NCBI RefSeq assembly: GCF_025766255.1
Contig: NW_026516791.1
Span: 56,205 to 120,204, forward strand
Reading direction: 5' to 3'
Length of the DNA: 64,000 bases
Origin: Zychaea mexicana
Taxonomy: Eukaryota > Mucoromycota > Mucoromycetes > Mucorales > Lichtheimiaceae
Below the pieces are notes generated by a model. It ran no database searches and was not told the origin of the DNA. It saw only the letters and a list, made by a program, of their open reading frames with translations. The first letter of the stretch is position 1. Each line of letters opens with the position of its first letter. A program made the position numbers and the translations under genes. This document shows positions 1 through 11,667 of this stretch, piece after piece.

Positions 1-293
1 TTTTTTCTCTTTTTTTTCGTATATGTAGCTTACTATGTTGACATCATAGAAAGTCAGGTTTATTATTACCAATGTTTGTCTTAATCTTTTTATGACACAT
101 GTGACCCTCTTTTTTTCCTCTTCTATATATAGGATTTTTCATCTCCTAGCAGACGTTTGAACTTTTATTTAGGCAGAAGGGATTTAATTTTAGGCAGAGT
201 GGACTTGAATGTTAATCTAAGTGGACATGAACAAAAGTTAATCTGGACATGAATAATAATTGATCTAGACATGAATGAAAATCGAGCTGGACA
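1..293. other. AT-rich flank with short GGACATGAA-like repeats
   Basis: No gene is visible. From about 200 to 290 the words GGACTTGAAT, GGACATGAAC, GGACATGAAT and AGACATGAAT recur every 20-25 bases, ending exactly where the duplicated Helitron block starts at 294. The repeats may belong to the target sequence or to another element's end. Confidence 0.4.
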
Positions 294-1015
294 TCCAACA
301 AATGATGCGGTAAAGAATTTCAACACTGAAAAACTTAGGCGATGCCCTAGTCAATTGCAATCATATCGTTCTCTTGATAAGAGAAATGGAATGGGACAGG
401 TAGCCATGAATGCTTTGGAGAAAACGTATTTGCCAGCTGTAAGTGAAAGGCTTCATAATTCTTTTGAATCATTGTTTCATTAGCTATAGATAAACGTAAA
501 CACATGTGTTATTTTGAAATAGACAATGACCATTCTAATGAATGAATTCTTTATAGGTCCTTGATGTAAAGGTTGATGCACAGGTTATGCTTTTGGAAAA
601 CATAAGCGTTGAAAATGGATAGGTCAATGGTACATTATGCAAAATTCATTCCTTGTCAGATGACATGATTACTATACAGAAAATATCCAACCCTGAAGAA
701 ACGCTTCCTGTTTTTCGAATAACGCGTGATATCCCTTTTACTAGTTATGAACGAACGCAATTCCTATTGACATTGGCTTATGCTCTGACGATCTAAAAGG
801 TTCAAAGTCTTACTCTTCCAAAAGTTGCCGTTTTCCTTGGAGAATTCTTTGTACACGGATTGTTGTACGTTGCTTTAACAAGAGTTTAATCTTTCAGTGA
901 CGTTTTGCTTGTTTTACCAGATGGAGATCCCCTCAATACTGTTAAACGTTGTAATCCTGTCAATTCCCTTTGTCGCAATTTTATTCGTACCCTCAGAGAT
1001 CGTTATGCCCAATAA
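294..1015 (+). pseudogene. Helitron helicase C-terminal fragment, broken
   Basis: Remnant of the PIF1-like helicase of a Helitron RepHel protein; it matches the last two exons of the gene at 45912-50086. The intron is retained (about 439-556, GTAAGT donor, TAG acceptor). The second exon holds the LLEN segment and the helicase V/VI region, but three codons are stops here and sense in the other copy: TAG at 620 (Trp there), TAA at 794 (Gln there) and TAA at 887 (Lys there). The Rep domain and Walker A/B motifs are missing because the copy begins at 294. It is non-functional. Confidence 0.92.
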
Positions 1016-1181
1016 TAATTGGAAAAATTTGCTTCATCACATCCTCTCTTATATGTACTGTTGACAAAGCAAAGCAGAAAAGAAGCTGTTAGCATCCCAG
1101 ATTAATTTGGGTTATGCTCTTCACGTTTTCAGCCAGACTGAAAGGAGGCCCGAAGGTTTTACTTTATTACCATTAAATATT

Positions 1182-1972
1182 CTAAATGTAATCATTGCGC
1201 TCTTCATACATGTCCTCATCTTCTACAACGTTTTCATGCTGCTCCTCATCTATGCCATTTGACAATATCGTGTCGTTTTCATTATCAATTCGTCTTTGTT
1301 TGTCTTGCCGACTATTATTTTCATCTTCTTCTCTTAGCCGTCGTTTTATCATTGTTGCTCCACTAGCCATACGGAAATGTAGATCGGTTGTTGTTACCTC
1401 ATGGTTTTCAAAACCGGGATCTGTAATGCTAGACGCACTGACAGTTGCAAATCGATTTGCTATTGCAATTGGAAGATCTGTTTCTTCTTGTGGCTCTTGT
1501 ATCGATGTAATCGTTGCTTTTATTGTACTGATAGGATGCCAATCATTGACATCCGCAAACAGTATTCTTTCTGAAAGCTGTCCAGAAATGACAGCCTTGT
1601 ATGTTTTGTCGCATCCAACGTTTTGCATTGCGTTCATATGCTGTAAAAGAGGACCAACGGTTCCTTGAAACTTTTTTGCGCGTCTACAAAAAAGAACAGT
1701 AAGCAGAATCAATATACTCATGATGCTTTTTCACAAACGGCTATTTGACAATAGCTAGCCAATGCTATTTACTTTATGCTTTCGAATCCCAAATGATGCT
1801 TTGTATTGAGACCGCATCATTCTTTTTCAATCCCGAACCCAAAGATATTAACGCATCTAATTACTCACTCTTGTTCAACCACAAATCCTCTTATCATTGT
1901 CAATCGATTTCCTTCAAACGTCAATCCATCATACTTGAAGAAAACGGTTTTTTCAGTGTGTGTCAAAGGCAT
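1182..1972 (-). CDS. Helitron-borne two-exon gene, copy 1 (unknown function)
   Basis: Two exons on the minus strand, opposite to the helicase. Exon 1 is 1869-1972 (ATG at 1972, starting MPLTHTEKTV), with donor GTGAGT. The intron is 1684-1868 and ends TTTTTTGTAG. Exon 2 is 1182-1683. The splice restores one frame of about 201 aa. The N-terminal two thirds looks globular; the last third is highly charged, with an acidic stretch and an RRLREED/KQRRID basic patch that could be a nuclear signal. The final three codons of the other copy are lost to a stop. I do not recognise the family. Its presence in both copies, with the splice sites kept, supports a real gene. Confidence 0.65.
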
Positions 1973-1974
1973 TT

Positions 1975-2444
1975 TTGAAGATGAGATAACAGGCATAAGA
2001 CATAAACATATTTATTGTATATATACTTTTTTGAAATGAAAAAGTATAGCCATAAACATGAAAAAGAACAAAAAAGAAATAGCATACAAGGAAAAAAAGA
2101 AAGAAAGGCACATATACAAAGAGATCAATATAATACAAACAAAGGAGGGTATATAATAATAGTGGAGCATATAGAAGAACAGAAAAAGAGGCAGGCATAG
2201 GCAGTTTTTATGATATGATAAGAAAAGGAATGGAGCAATATGAAGGTAAACAAAGGGATCAATGCAGCATGATGAAAGAATGAAAAGGGTGAGCAAATAT
2301 AAGGAAGGAATAAGAAAGGAGAGGACAAGGAAAAGCAAAAAGAAAGGAGAGGATGGATGAACAAGAGCTTATAAAAAGCTCTGGTCAATGAACTCTGCCA
2401 GGGCTTCTAATGATGATAAGAAGCCCTCCACTTCTCCTAAGGAT
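1975..2444. other. Purine-rich spacer, no gene
   Basis: Between the two minus-strand cargo genes lies a strongly strand-biased stretch (A/G-rich on the plus strand, C/T-rich on the minus). It produces open frames in several phases purely from composition. It is conserved at 51045-51514. No protein feature is convincing; it may be the 3' UTR of the upstream gene plus the promoter of the downstream one. Confidence 0.5.
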
Positions 2445-3823
2445 TCAGCTACTTGGGGGGGGCAGCAGACGGAAAATGCGCCTTGTCTTGAGATCTTGGA
2501 CAAGGAGCATGAAAGATGGCGTCGGCATCTAATAAAAATGTTGCCAGCTTTCCCTATATGATCGTTCATAAGCAAAAGAAGAAGGCCTCTGAAACTTACA
2601 TTGATCAGCTCAATGATGTTGACTTCGTTAGGAAGTAGGATCATTGGCCTTCCTACTTCCTTAACCAAGTGCAACAATCTATTGGCTCCTTTTAGCTTTT
2701 GGACCAAGTACTTCAGGTTGGCACTTTCCCCAGTAGGCCAGATGGCAGGATCTATAAAAAAATGAATAGTTAATAAACAGTTTTCTATGTAAATTAGTAA
2801 AAAGGTAACCAGAAATCAAATGCTGAAGAAAGTGCTTGTACGAGTTTACTTGGCGTTCTCGTACAAGCATTCTTCCAATAATGAAGACGTTGATGTAAAA
2901 GACATGTTCCATAAGCTTAACCTTTCGGTGGCCTAGGAACATGGTCTTAACGCCATCATTTTGGAAGAATGCCAACCCTTGTTCCAAAGAGATAGAAGGC
3001 AAAGGACACACCAGGGACGCAGGAGACAAACATTGCATATGGAATGACTTGATAGTCATTCCATTTGAATTAGAGATGTCAACCCCTTCAAACAGGCCGT
3101 TGACATAAGCTGCAGGATCAAACAGCTTCTATAACAATTGGATCATTGGTAAAAGTCAGGTTTTGAATAATGACCAACATATGGATTGTAAAAGATAAAT
3201 AGGTACCTGTCTTTTGTCAGCTGTGCCTTCAGACCTGTCTGAAGGGGAAGAGCGGCGGCGAACTTGCCCAGAAGAGGGCCCAACAGAAGGAATGGCACCA
3301 GGACTAGTAGGGGTTAGCTCAGGTGAGCCAGGAGCCAAAGGTTCTTCTAGAAAGCTGGAAGGAGAAACTGGGATCTCCTCAGGAAACTACAAAAATATCT
3401 ATATGTAAACTGTCATTTACTACAATGTTTTCTTATAAAGAAAAAGGCAATGAGAATGAAGAAAACAGAATTATACATACCACAAAACCCTCATCCAGTT
3501 GGATGGCATTATCAGCAACCATAACTGATGGCTGGCCATTTTGACCAATGACGTCCATCTCAAAACCAAGACGTAATAAATGGTCTTCACGGTCTTGAAA
3601 AAGATGGATGCCGCGTCTATTAATCTCGTCAGTGATGGCATCAATGAAAGTCTTGTTATCTAATAAAAAAATAAAAAGAAGTACAAGGATTCAGCCTGAG
3701 CTGCTTCAAAATTTCAAGTACATAAATAATAAAACCAAGCAAACAATACCAGACGATTGCAGAGACTGCACAAACGAGTTGTTGTTGTTGGAAGTAATCT
3801 TGAGAAGGCGAAGGGGTGTTCAT
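2445..3823 (-). pseudogene. Six-exon Helitron cargo gene, copy 1 (frameshifted)
   Basis: Same gene as 51515-52914, where the full exon model is given. Splice donors and acceptors are kept, including the exon-4 donor, and exon 4 reads Gln where the other copy has a stop. Exon 1 starts at 3823, but the Gln/Asn-repeat stretch is 20 bp shorter than in the other copy, which shifts the frame before the first intron. So each copy carries a different lesion. The family is not recognised. Confidence 0.7.
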
Positions 3824-4526
3824 TGTTAATGGCAAAGGAAAAAAAAGAAGTCAATCTGATAAAATGAAGAATAAAGGCTTACCTCAATGACTCCGTTTTA
3901 TAAATGAGGCCTGACGTTAGAGTTCATCGTTTGTTCTAGAAAACACAAAAAACTGGACTGTTTTTTTTGAAAGAGGACAAAAAATTGTCCTCCTTATTTT
4001 CCACAGGACAAAAATTTAGAGTTGTTTTTTTCCCATGCACAAAACTTTAGAGTTATATTCTTAGCTTCCATAAAAAAATCAGCTTATCTGATAAGCGAAT
4101 GGTGAACATCCGACTGAGGACAAAAAGTAGACCTTTGGTGTTTCCAGAAAATCAATGGTTGCTCCTGCTTTCTAAGGACAAAAATTTGTCCTCGTGTTGA
4201 CTGGATTTCAAATATGATGGCTTGTTTGTTTAAGAGGAACAAAGGTTTGGCCTTGATATCCTCTAAATGGCAAATCCGGCAACAACGATATCAATAGTCC
4301 CTGAATAATAAATCTAAAATAAATAATTAGTCAATGGCCTTACGCTCAGGTTTTGTATATAAATATCCGTTGATCCCAACCCTGTAAAGTGTAGTCTTCA
4401 ATACTATTATTACATTACCAGAAAACTCTAGTATGTATATCATCTAATTGTTGTATATGATTTTCTCCAAGGGTCCTTGCATTGAAGTATGGCAATCCTT
4501 CATTTTGGTTTTGTTTTATAGAGCAA
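3824..4526. promoter_or_regulatory. Divergent promoter region with GGACAAA palindromes, copy 1
   Basis: This lies between the start of the minus-strand six-exon gene and the plus-strand SSB-like gene. It contains AGGACAAAAAATTGTCCT near 3974-3992, AGGACAAAAATTTGTCCT near 4173-4191 and several half-sites. A TATA-like TATATAAATA lies near 4357. A GTATGT donor near 4432 and a TTTTATAG acceptor near 4520 suggest a 5' UTR intron ahead of the SSB-like frame. Confidence 0.55.
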
Positions 4527-5258
4527 ATAGTTGTAACTTGCGTTGTCCAAGGCGTTGTCTCAAGGGATCTAGTGTTCAGAAATAGGCAAAGGATGGTTGA
4601 TGATACTATGGTTGACCAGCCTTCTGCTGTAGTTTCAGTTCATGCTGATCGTGTCTATTTTCGAGTTAATGTTGGTCTGCCTAGGCTTCTGCGGTTCCTT
4701 ATGGAAAATGACATATCTGAAGGTACCTCTATTATTGTCCAAGGCCGACTTCGAGTGGATAATTATACCAATTCAAGAGGTGTCCGAGCAACCAGTCTTG
4801 CTGTCATCGTGCAAAGAATGTGGTTAGACTCGAGGGTTTCTTTAACAGTAACTGGTTCTGGTATTGAAAGTTCGAACCAGGATGTCTCTGCTACTGAGGT
4901 CATGAACGGCCTTAGAGCTGCGAACCTACTTTAAGATATGCAGCAAATGACCCAATTGACTCCAAACCAGCAAATCCTGTTAGCAGCAATTGAACAAAGC
5001 CAACTCGTTGTTAATTCCGGAGCAATTGCCGCAGACCTTTTGTTAAGACTCCAACCATTTATTGATACTATTATCCGTAGGGATCCTGCTCTTCGGGCTG
5101 AACAGATTGTTTCCTTGTTGCCTGATGGTGTTACTCTTTCCCAAGCTCGAACTTTCCTGGATGAGATTACCCCACCAGCTCCTAGTGCTGATAGCTCCCG
5201 GGCTTCCTCTAGAACTCAATATAGAAGACCAATGGATGTAAACTCTGACTCTGATTAA
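4527..5258 (+). pseudogene. SSB-like gene, copy 1 (start lost, one stop)
   Basis: Degenerate copy of the gene at 53671-54402. The start codon of the other copy is ATA here (4527-4529), and a CAA codon is TAA near 4933, splitting the frame into a 5' OB-fold half and a 3' half that still reads 106 codons to the common stop. The OB-fold signature (EGTSIIVQGRLR) and the acidic C-terminal tip are retained. Both lesions are C-to-T or G-to-A changes in CpA/TpG context. Confidence 0.85.
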
Positions 5259-5480
5259 TTACCAAATAAAAAATTAGACCAAGTGTATCGTGATCATATT
5301 TACCTTGTCCAATACGACTCTAAGTACTTGAAGGATCTTGCTGTTTTATACCAAGTACCCTACATCCAACTTTTGCTTAGACCAGCAATCAAAGCTAGTA
5401 TAAACAACGCTGCCCATCAATAAAGATTTTAGTGAAAAAGAAACCTTAGAGAACCTTTCAAGTCTCTCAATCAATGGCTA

Positions 5481-5729
5481 TTGAATGTGCCCTCAGAAGA
5501 GGAGCAAATTCAATGACAAGGGCTTAATCTCATTACATCGCAGCTACAGTGGCTACTCTTGTAAGTACGATACCCCGTCAACTATAAGTCGTCTGCTTGT
5601 GATCAAACGTCTCAACGCTAATAATTGTCATAAGCACCGGCAAAGCCTACCTTTCCGTAGACAGAACCAAGCACATGTAGGTTTTCAAGACCATAAGGCC
5701 TTTATTTGTACCATTCTGGCACGTTGACT
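5481..5729 (-). rRNA. 28S rRNA 3'-end fragment, truncated
   Basis: The minus strand matches the 3' end of large-subunit rRNA; reading it gives GAGATTAAGCCC near the 3' terminus and the GGGGTATCGT segment upstream of it. It is nearly the same as 54643-54891 and ends abruptly at about 5729, where the other two copies continue. The 80-codon open frame on the opposite strand is an antisense artefact of rRNA. Confidence 0.9.
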
Positions 5730-5927
5730 ATAAATCATAAAACTGAAGGATTTTAATAAATAGATAATAATTTAATGCAATAACTTTCTTCTAGGTTATA
5801 AATTAGCAAGTAGTTTATAAAATTACATGATTTAACAATATATGGTCTAGTGTCCTAAGGGGACAATATATCTGGTGATTAGTGTAGTCTCTGAGATGTC
5901 AGTGTTAGTGGGATCCATGGGAAGTAA

Positions 5928-6290
5928 CTAGAGAAGCTGTGAAGCCGATATGATCAGGCGTTTGTTGATTTTGTCATCCATGGTGCTTGCCAGGTTGAGG
6001 ATTGATAAGCTCGTGCCAATTCGATCCGTTGTCTTTTCATACACGCTCTGAGCAATCTCGATGGTTTTGAGCAATACATCACCGGGAAATTTGCTTGTTG
6101 AGTTCCAAGAATCAAGATTGTGTTCATGGATTCGGGTATACAGCTTGTTTCCGAAAATTGGTACCATTGCTTTGTGGAGGCGGTTGTTGTTTTGAAGGAG
6201 GAGAATTGAATTCAATGAGAGGTTCAGGTGTATGTCAGATTCCAGTATCAAGTTATTGAAAGTGACAAAATCAAAGACATATTGCTGCAT
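5928..6290 (-). CDS. Hypothetical 120-aa protein in element A
   Basis: Open minus-strand frame starting MQQYVFDFVTF, with a Leu/Asn-rich middle and no membrane segment or motif I recognise. It lies between the proposed left tip of element A and the GGGGACCGG landmark. The length is above chance for AT-rich DNA, but no relative is seen elsewhere in the window. It could be part of the flanking DNA rather than the element. Confidence 0.35.
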   Translation of the reverse strand: MQQYVFDFVTFNNLILESDIHLNLSLNSILLLQNNNRLHKAMVPIFGNKLYTRIHEHNLDSWNSTSKFPGDVLLKTIEIAQSVYEKTTDRIGTSLSILNLASTMDDKINKRLIISASQLL

Positions 6291-6856
6291 TTGATAAAAT
6301 TTCCATGAGATGTCGACGTTGGGGACCGGCCATGGTTATGATGATTTTAATGCGATCTAGTAGCCCTAGATGACTTATTAGCTAAGATATATCAGAATAG
6401 CCAGATTAATTTTTATTAATATAATTCATGCATGAATGTCTTGGCATGCATACATTTAAGAGGGTTAATTAAGAATTGTAAATTCTTATTAACTCTCTAT
6501 TACATGATTACCATCATATTAGGATTCCTTCGGAAAGACCAGCTAGTGCTTCAAAAAATCGAAGATTTTTCTTGCACTACCACCCCCCCAACATAAGAAA
6601 GGATGTAACTGATTCGGTTGAATTCAACCGAGATAATTAATGTTTTTAATTTCATTAAAATATTATATTATCAAACATATAAAAAACAATAATTCTTATT
6701 GATTTTTATTGTTTTCAGTTACTCTCCTAAATTTTTGAAAAAAATAAAAATTGAATTTTTTTTTAATATAAAAATAATACCACAGAATATAAAGCAAAAT
6801 ATATTTGTTATATTTTTTTTAGCACTCCAACAAAACTACCCCAACGAAAATACAAC

Positions 6857-8800
6857 ATGGACCAAATGAACCTCCTCACATTTATTGCTATTATGGCTGA
6901 ATTTATTCCTATTTTAGGAATAACATTGACGCTCTTAATAGAAAGATCAAAGCATCTTACTGAACATCATCAAGATGTTAGTGAAAAAACAATTGCTGAC
7001 CAATTAAGGGTCGAACTCGAAAACGACCTCAAAAAAGCTAATATAACAAAGGAAGTAAGGGACGAGGACTGTACTGCAACAATGGGACGGATTAGGGCTT
7101 TTGCAAAATTCCTCAAATCCTCAAATCCTCAATTTTCTGATGCAATGTTAGAGGATAACACCTCTGGTGCAGGTTCCTCGCAGGGCGGCAAAGAATTCTG
7201 ATTCTAAGACACTAAAGGGCTGTTCATATATATTTGTAAGGACTTCTATTTAACAAAAGAACAAATCATGGAATGGTTTATAAAACATGAACGTATTGGC
7301 TATCGAGTTGAAAAGGCAAAGGCATGTGATGCAATTGCACCAGAAACTGGTGAGAAACATGTTCATATATAGATACAAATGAATGAGTGGTTCGACACAA
7401 AAACAGCACGTAAATTCTTTACTATCGATGGTGTTACTCCAAATATTAAACCAGGTGGTAATCCACAAAAGTCCATTAGCTACTGTATGAAAGGAAAAGA
7501 TTATATTTGTTATAATATGGATCCAAATTATGAAGTTAAAACCAGAAAAATGCACCAACAGTTACTTAGATATCAATTAATTACGAAGCAGCTTAATATG
7601 TGGAAGGCTACCGAAATATATCCAGAATTGCTATTTAAATATGATACTATAAAATCAAATTTAAATTCTTACTTTCATGATGCCGATATGGAAAATAACC
7701 CTGGAAATAAATTACATATGTGGTCTATATTTGGGATTGCAACAATGTTTGGTGGTAAAAATAAGACACCACAATACTGGACTGTAGGTCCATCAAATGT
7801 AGGTAAGACATATAACATTGATGTATTAGAACAAGGTGGTCATCGAGCATATCTAATGAATAAAGAAAATGATTGGTCAGATTATAAGGATGATGATTAT
7901 GATTTTATGTATAATGAAGAAACAGGTTCTGGTTTCAAATTAACATTTTTAAACCAAATTTTAGAAGGAACATGGTTAAAACTTAATGGCAAATTCACAA
8001 AGTCAATAACTAAAAAGAAAAACATGCCAATAATACTGAATAGTAACTATATGCTGCACATGTTATACAAAAACAAATCAGTATATGAGTTAGAGCCAAC
8101 GCTCAATCGTTTATATATTATATATGTTGATAAGAACCGTAAAGGTCATATAATATGGAATCCATACACAATGAAGGTAAAGGATTATGAAAATAAATTC
8201 ATGTATTATGAAAACATAGATATGTATGAGGACTTATACAAAGGTGAATTCGAAAACGAACACTAAGATCAGCATACATTTATCCGTTATGCACATAATA
8301 GTAGTCAGGATGATATTAAAAAATATACACCAATGGATAAAACAGTAGAGGAACTACAAGAATTAGCTGACAAAGAAGAATATATGAAGGAACAAGAAGA
8401 AGAACATAATAGTAATAATACACAGAACAATAAACAACATAATCCACCTCAACAAAATAATAGAGGATGGTCAACTATAAAGGTACCATTATCAGTAGAT
8501 TGTAGGCATTGGGAAGATGTGTTTAATGATATAAAATGTGATGATGTTGTAAATGATACTACTGATTGGGAAAACCCACCAGAAGATATAGAGAAACATA
8601 AATACATAGATGTAAGTACATCTGAATCAGAGAAAAGCAGTGACTGCAACATACCAAATAATATACCAAAATGTAAAAAGAAAAAAAGACACATTAAAAA
8701 TAAACGGAGAAACAAGCAAATAGTAGAAGAAATACAGCCAAAAGAATATTTTGAAAAGCATAAGGATATAAAACAGGCTATAATAGATGATATACTGTAG
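6857..8800 (+). pseudogene. CRESS-DNA-type Rep (HUH endonuclease + SF3 helicase), inactivated
   Basis: One reading frame of about 648 codons broken by four stops (TGA 7199, TAA 7205, TAG 7370, TAA 8264) but never shifted. N-terminal about 115 codons: hydrophobic start, then a Ser/Gly-rich linker (DAMLEDNTSGAG). Rep endonuclease follows: a motif-I-like FIYICKDF, motif II HVH with a stop two codons later, and motif III YCMKGKDY with the candidate nicking Tyr. Then the SF3 helicase: Walker A GPSNVGKT, an acidic motif B region (DDDYDFMYNEE) and motif C IILNSNY. The C-terminus is Lys/Asn-rich and disordered. Reps of this class start rolling-circle replication of circular ssDNA viruses and plasmids; integrated copies are known in fungi. 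No NANTATTAC-type origin nonamer was seen nearby. Confidence 0.85.
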
Positions 8801-8994
8801 ATATAACAAAAGAAACTGACGTCAAAAATAAATCAACAGATACTAATATAAGTACAAGTATAACTAATGAATGCATAAAACATAAATATAATTGGGCCAG
8901 TAAACGCAAAGTTGATGCGGTCAGTTTCAATATGAAATTTTTTAATAAGCAAATAAGTAAGAAATTAATTTAGAGCTGAATACCATGTATGGCC

Positions 8995-10885
8995 ATATAT
9001 TCATGTAGCATTTCCCGGGAATTAAACTTATCAACTGTTAACCAACTATTATCCTTTACACTATATCCAACCCACTTAACCTCAAATATGTACTTATTAC
9101 TGTATCAGTATACACATGTCCTACAATCTTCTCAATTTCATATGAGTTACTATGTTCTATATTTCTCTGTTCTCTTTGATTTTTTCTCTTGCGTTTAGAT
9201 GTATTATTTGTGATGATAGAGCTTTAATAAAGATAATAAGGGACAAGATTAAGTATCTTTGAGATGATGTTTTATTCTAACAAAAGATAAAGCTCTTTTA
9301 TATTCTAGCTATTAAGACGGCGATATCAATTCATCTGACTAATGGATAAACTATGTGATGAAGGATGGATCAAGGACGTATCAGAACTTCTATTGAAGTC
9401 GCTATGTTAATCGGGCACATCTTTGAAACCAGCGTTAGCTGATGTAATGGCTGAGGTACCTGTTGATAGGTTCATTGTCCTGTTCACATAAGGTGGATCA
9501 TCTGAGTGAGAGATTTTATTCAATAGTGTTTAGCCGAAATGCCGTAGTGTTCATACGTGTGTGCTATAATGTTTAACCGAATATCTTATTGTTGATATCT
9601 TAAGCAGTGTATTAATGTGGTTCACCACATTATTTTCAGTTTTGTCCTCACTATCTATAGCCATATCTATTGATTGATCAATGTTAAGCTGTAGAAATTT
9701 CTGCTGTATGTCAACCATTTCGTTATATTCAGTATTTACTTTTTGCTCATTTGAAAATACTAAGTCAAGTTTGATTTTCTTACTTAGGAATTCAAAATCT
9801 TTTCCATACCATAATTTATGATATGGTTGTACCTCTATATTATACTTATTTACAAATCGCCATATATTAGTAAGAATACAAGCAACACGAAACTGAATAT
9901 TATAATATCTTATATCGGTTATTTGCTATGCTACACGATTATTATTAAATCGTTCAAATTTAGAGCCTAACATAGAGAACTGTGCTTCTATTACTGAACG
10001 AAATGATCCAAACTTGTTATTAAAGTATGTCTCATTGATTGTTAACTTTTGTCCTGGTTCTTTTCTTATGGGATGTAAAAAATTACGATCATAAAAACTA
10101 TATCCAGCATCTGTCGCATTATCTTTAAACTTTTGTATAAATACGTTATATCCACCATCCATTCCTAAACAATCTGCCTCACTTATTTTTTTATATAGTT
10201 TCATATTAATAAACATAGTACCATCGTTTCTGATAGCACATTTCTCAGATACTGAAACATATGTAATTATTTCATTCATATCCTGTATAACTTGTGTATG
10301 TACAGCTGGCCCTTTTAATTTATATGAATATAATTGTGAATGTGACTCATTTGGTTTATAATACTTTATTTTACTATCATGTCCATCAATAAATGGTGTA
10401 ACATTCTTAAAACCATCTGGATTGATTGTTGTTGCTGATAGAATGCGAATACGTGGTGATGAGAACATACTATCTAGATCTTGTTTTACCTTTTTATTTA
10501 ATTCATTATAGTTAGTAATCCAGAACCGCTTATATAAATCATAAGATGTTGCATATAGCATAACAGTATGCATATCCTTTCCTGAAACACTTGATACTAT
10601 ATGATATAATAATGCAAGTCCTTTTTCAATCTCGCAATATGGCCCTGGATATTCAATATTTCCATATAAAACTGTAAGAAAATAAAATACAGGTATGAAT
10701 CCAAATCTATTAAGTAATACATCCTTTATATCATTTATTGTATTATTCTTCATATCTGTGATAGCTGTTCTATGATTAAATCTATGTTGCATTTCAGGCC
10801 AAGATTTATCAAGAAAAGTCCATTTATTATCAATTAAATTTTTAATTTCAATATCGAGTTGTTCAATGTGTTATATTGTGTTCAT
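8995..10885 (-). pseudogene. DDE (DDE_Tnp_4-like) transposase with C-terminal chromodomain
   Basis: The minus-strand frame begins with ATG at 10885, has a TAA four codons later, then runs open 10792-9929. Catalytic landmarks: FIDGHDSKI (first Asp), GMDGGYNVF (second Asp) and FRSVIEAQFSMLG (Glu), with the HPIRK block before the Glu, as in DDE_Tnp_4/Harbinger-like transposases. After an in-frame TAG at 9926 the frame continues through a helical segment (YYNIQFRVACILTN). Further on, about 9001-9150, a chromodomain is readable across one frameshift: YEIEKIVGHV, then KYIFEVKWVGYSVKDNSWL. The same architecture recurs at 30740-31986. It faces the Rep frame tail to tail. Clearly inactive. Confidence 0.8.
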
Positions 10886-11093
10886 TTTTATTTGTTGTTA
10901 TATACTTTAAACAATCGCTCTTTTTTTTCTCGTGGGAGGCTACCAATATAAATAAAAAAGTTCAATTTTTATTATTTTTATTGTAAATAAATAATTATTT
11001 CGGCCACTGATGGTTATACTGATCATAGCAATTTTATTATCTATATTACAGCTAGTAGATTATAATAAGTTAGATAACTAATAGTAGGACGCT

Positions 11094-11667
11094 ATTAGTA
11101 AATATGATGGCTGAAGCTAAGAGTCAAGAACATGCTTATAGCCGTTACTATCATACTTTTGGTCATTAGAAAATACATTTTGTCTCTCTCTCTCCTTTTC
11201 ATCATAACTCTCTTATCTTTTTCCACCAAATAAAATCATCAATGTCTTAAATAAAAAACATGTCTTAACAAAAAAATATACCAAACAATAGCCTTTTGAA
11301 AAAATTATCAAGATACTGTAGAACCTTCTAGAATCTATCAAAACCAGTCATCATCTCTTTAAAGCTCCATTTTTAAAGCTAGAAAAAGGTATATAAAGAG
11401 CCAACATTTAAAACACTTTTCTCCTTCCCCCAACTTTTAGTTACTAAAATGTGAATGTATAGCTGCTCTTTACTATTTACTATATAAAAGTCCTAGTTCC
11501 TTTTCTGTCTTTTTAGTAGGTTTTTTCTCTCTCTTTCCTATTTAGTCATTTTGGTAGAGTTTTCCCTCTTTTTCCTTTTCCGTTCTTTTGGTAAATTTTT
11601 CTCCCTTCATTCCTTTGGGTCATTTAATGGATTTTTCCCCTCTCTTCATATTTCTGCTATTCAGTTA
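11094..11667. other. Pyrimidine-rich spacer, no gene
   Basis: The spacer between element A and the pogo-like element holds T/C-rich runs (for example 11500-11640) and a TATA-like TATATAAAGA near 11390. No coding potential beyond composition effects is seen. Confidence 0.4.

Larger units (their letters stand above)
294..5729. repeat. Truncated second copy of the Helitron-2 cargo block
   Basis: This stretch aligns from end to end with 49365-54891: helicase C-terminus, two minus-strand genes, the SSB-like gene and the start of a 28S fragment, in the same order and orientation. The left junction is sharp at 294 (TCCAACA shared with 49365), and the right one falls inside the 28S fragment at about 5729. 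Small indels account for the roughly 90-bp length difference. The copy lacks the Rep domain and most of the helicase, so it cannot move on its own. Several genes here carry stops that the other copy lacks. Confidence 0.93.
5851..11093. mobile_element. Element A: Rep pseudogene plus DDE-chromodomain transposase
   Basis: Provisional unit. Its proposed left end reads AGTGTCCTA at 5851, and its right end read inward is AGCGTCCTACTATTAGTT (about 11093); element B ends with AGTGTCCTACTATTAGTT at 18569. Inside are a small minus-strand frame, a plus-strand Rep frame and a convergent minus-strand transposase. A second family landmark, GGGGACCGG followed by GTTAT.ATGATT, sits at 6322 and recurs at 16707 and (reversed) near 63668. 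No clean target duplication was found, so the ends are inferred. Confidence 0.5.

Noticed and set aside
1953..2388. Membrane proteins on the minus strand (Phe/Leu/Tyr-rich frames), also at 51023-51458
   Set aside because: Three overlapping frames arise from a purine-biased strand; no codon or motif support.
11036..11048. CRESS origin nonamer (CTATATTAC)
   Set aside because: It does not fit NANTATTAC and has no supporting stem.
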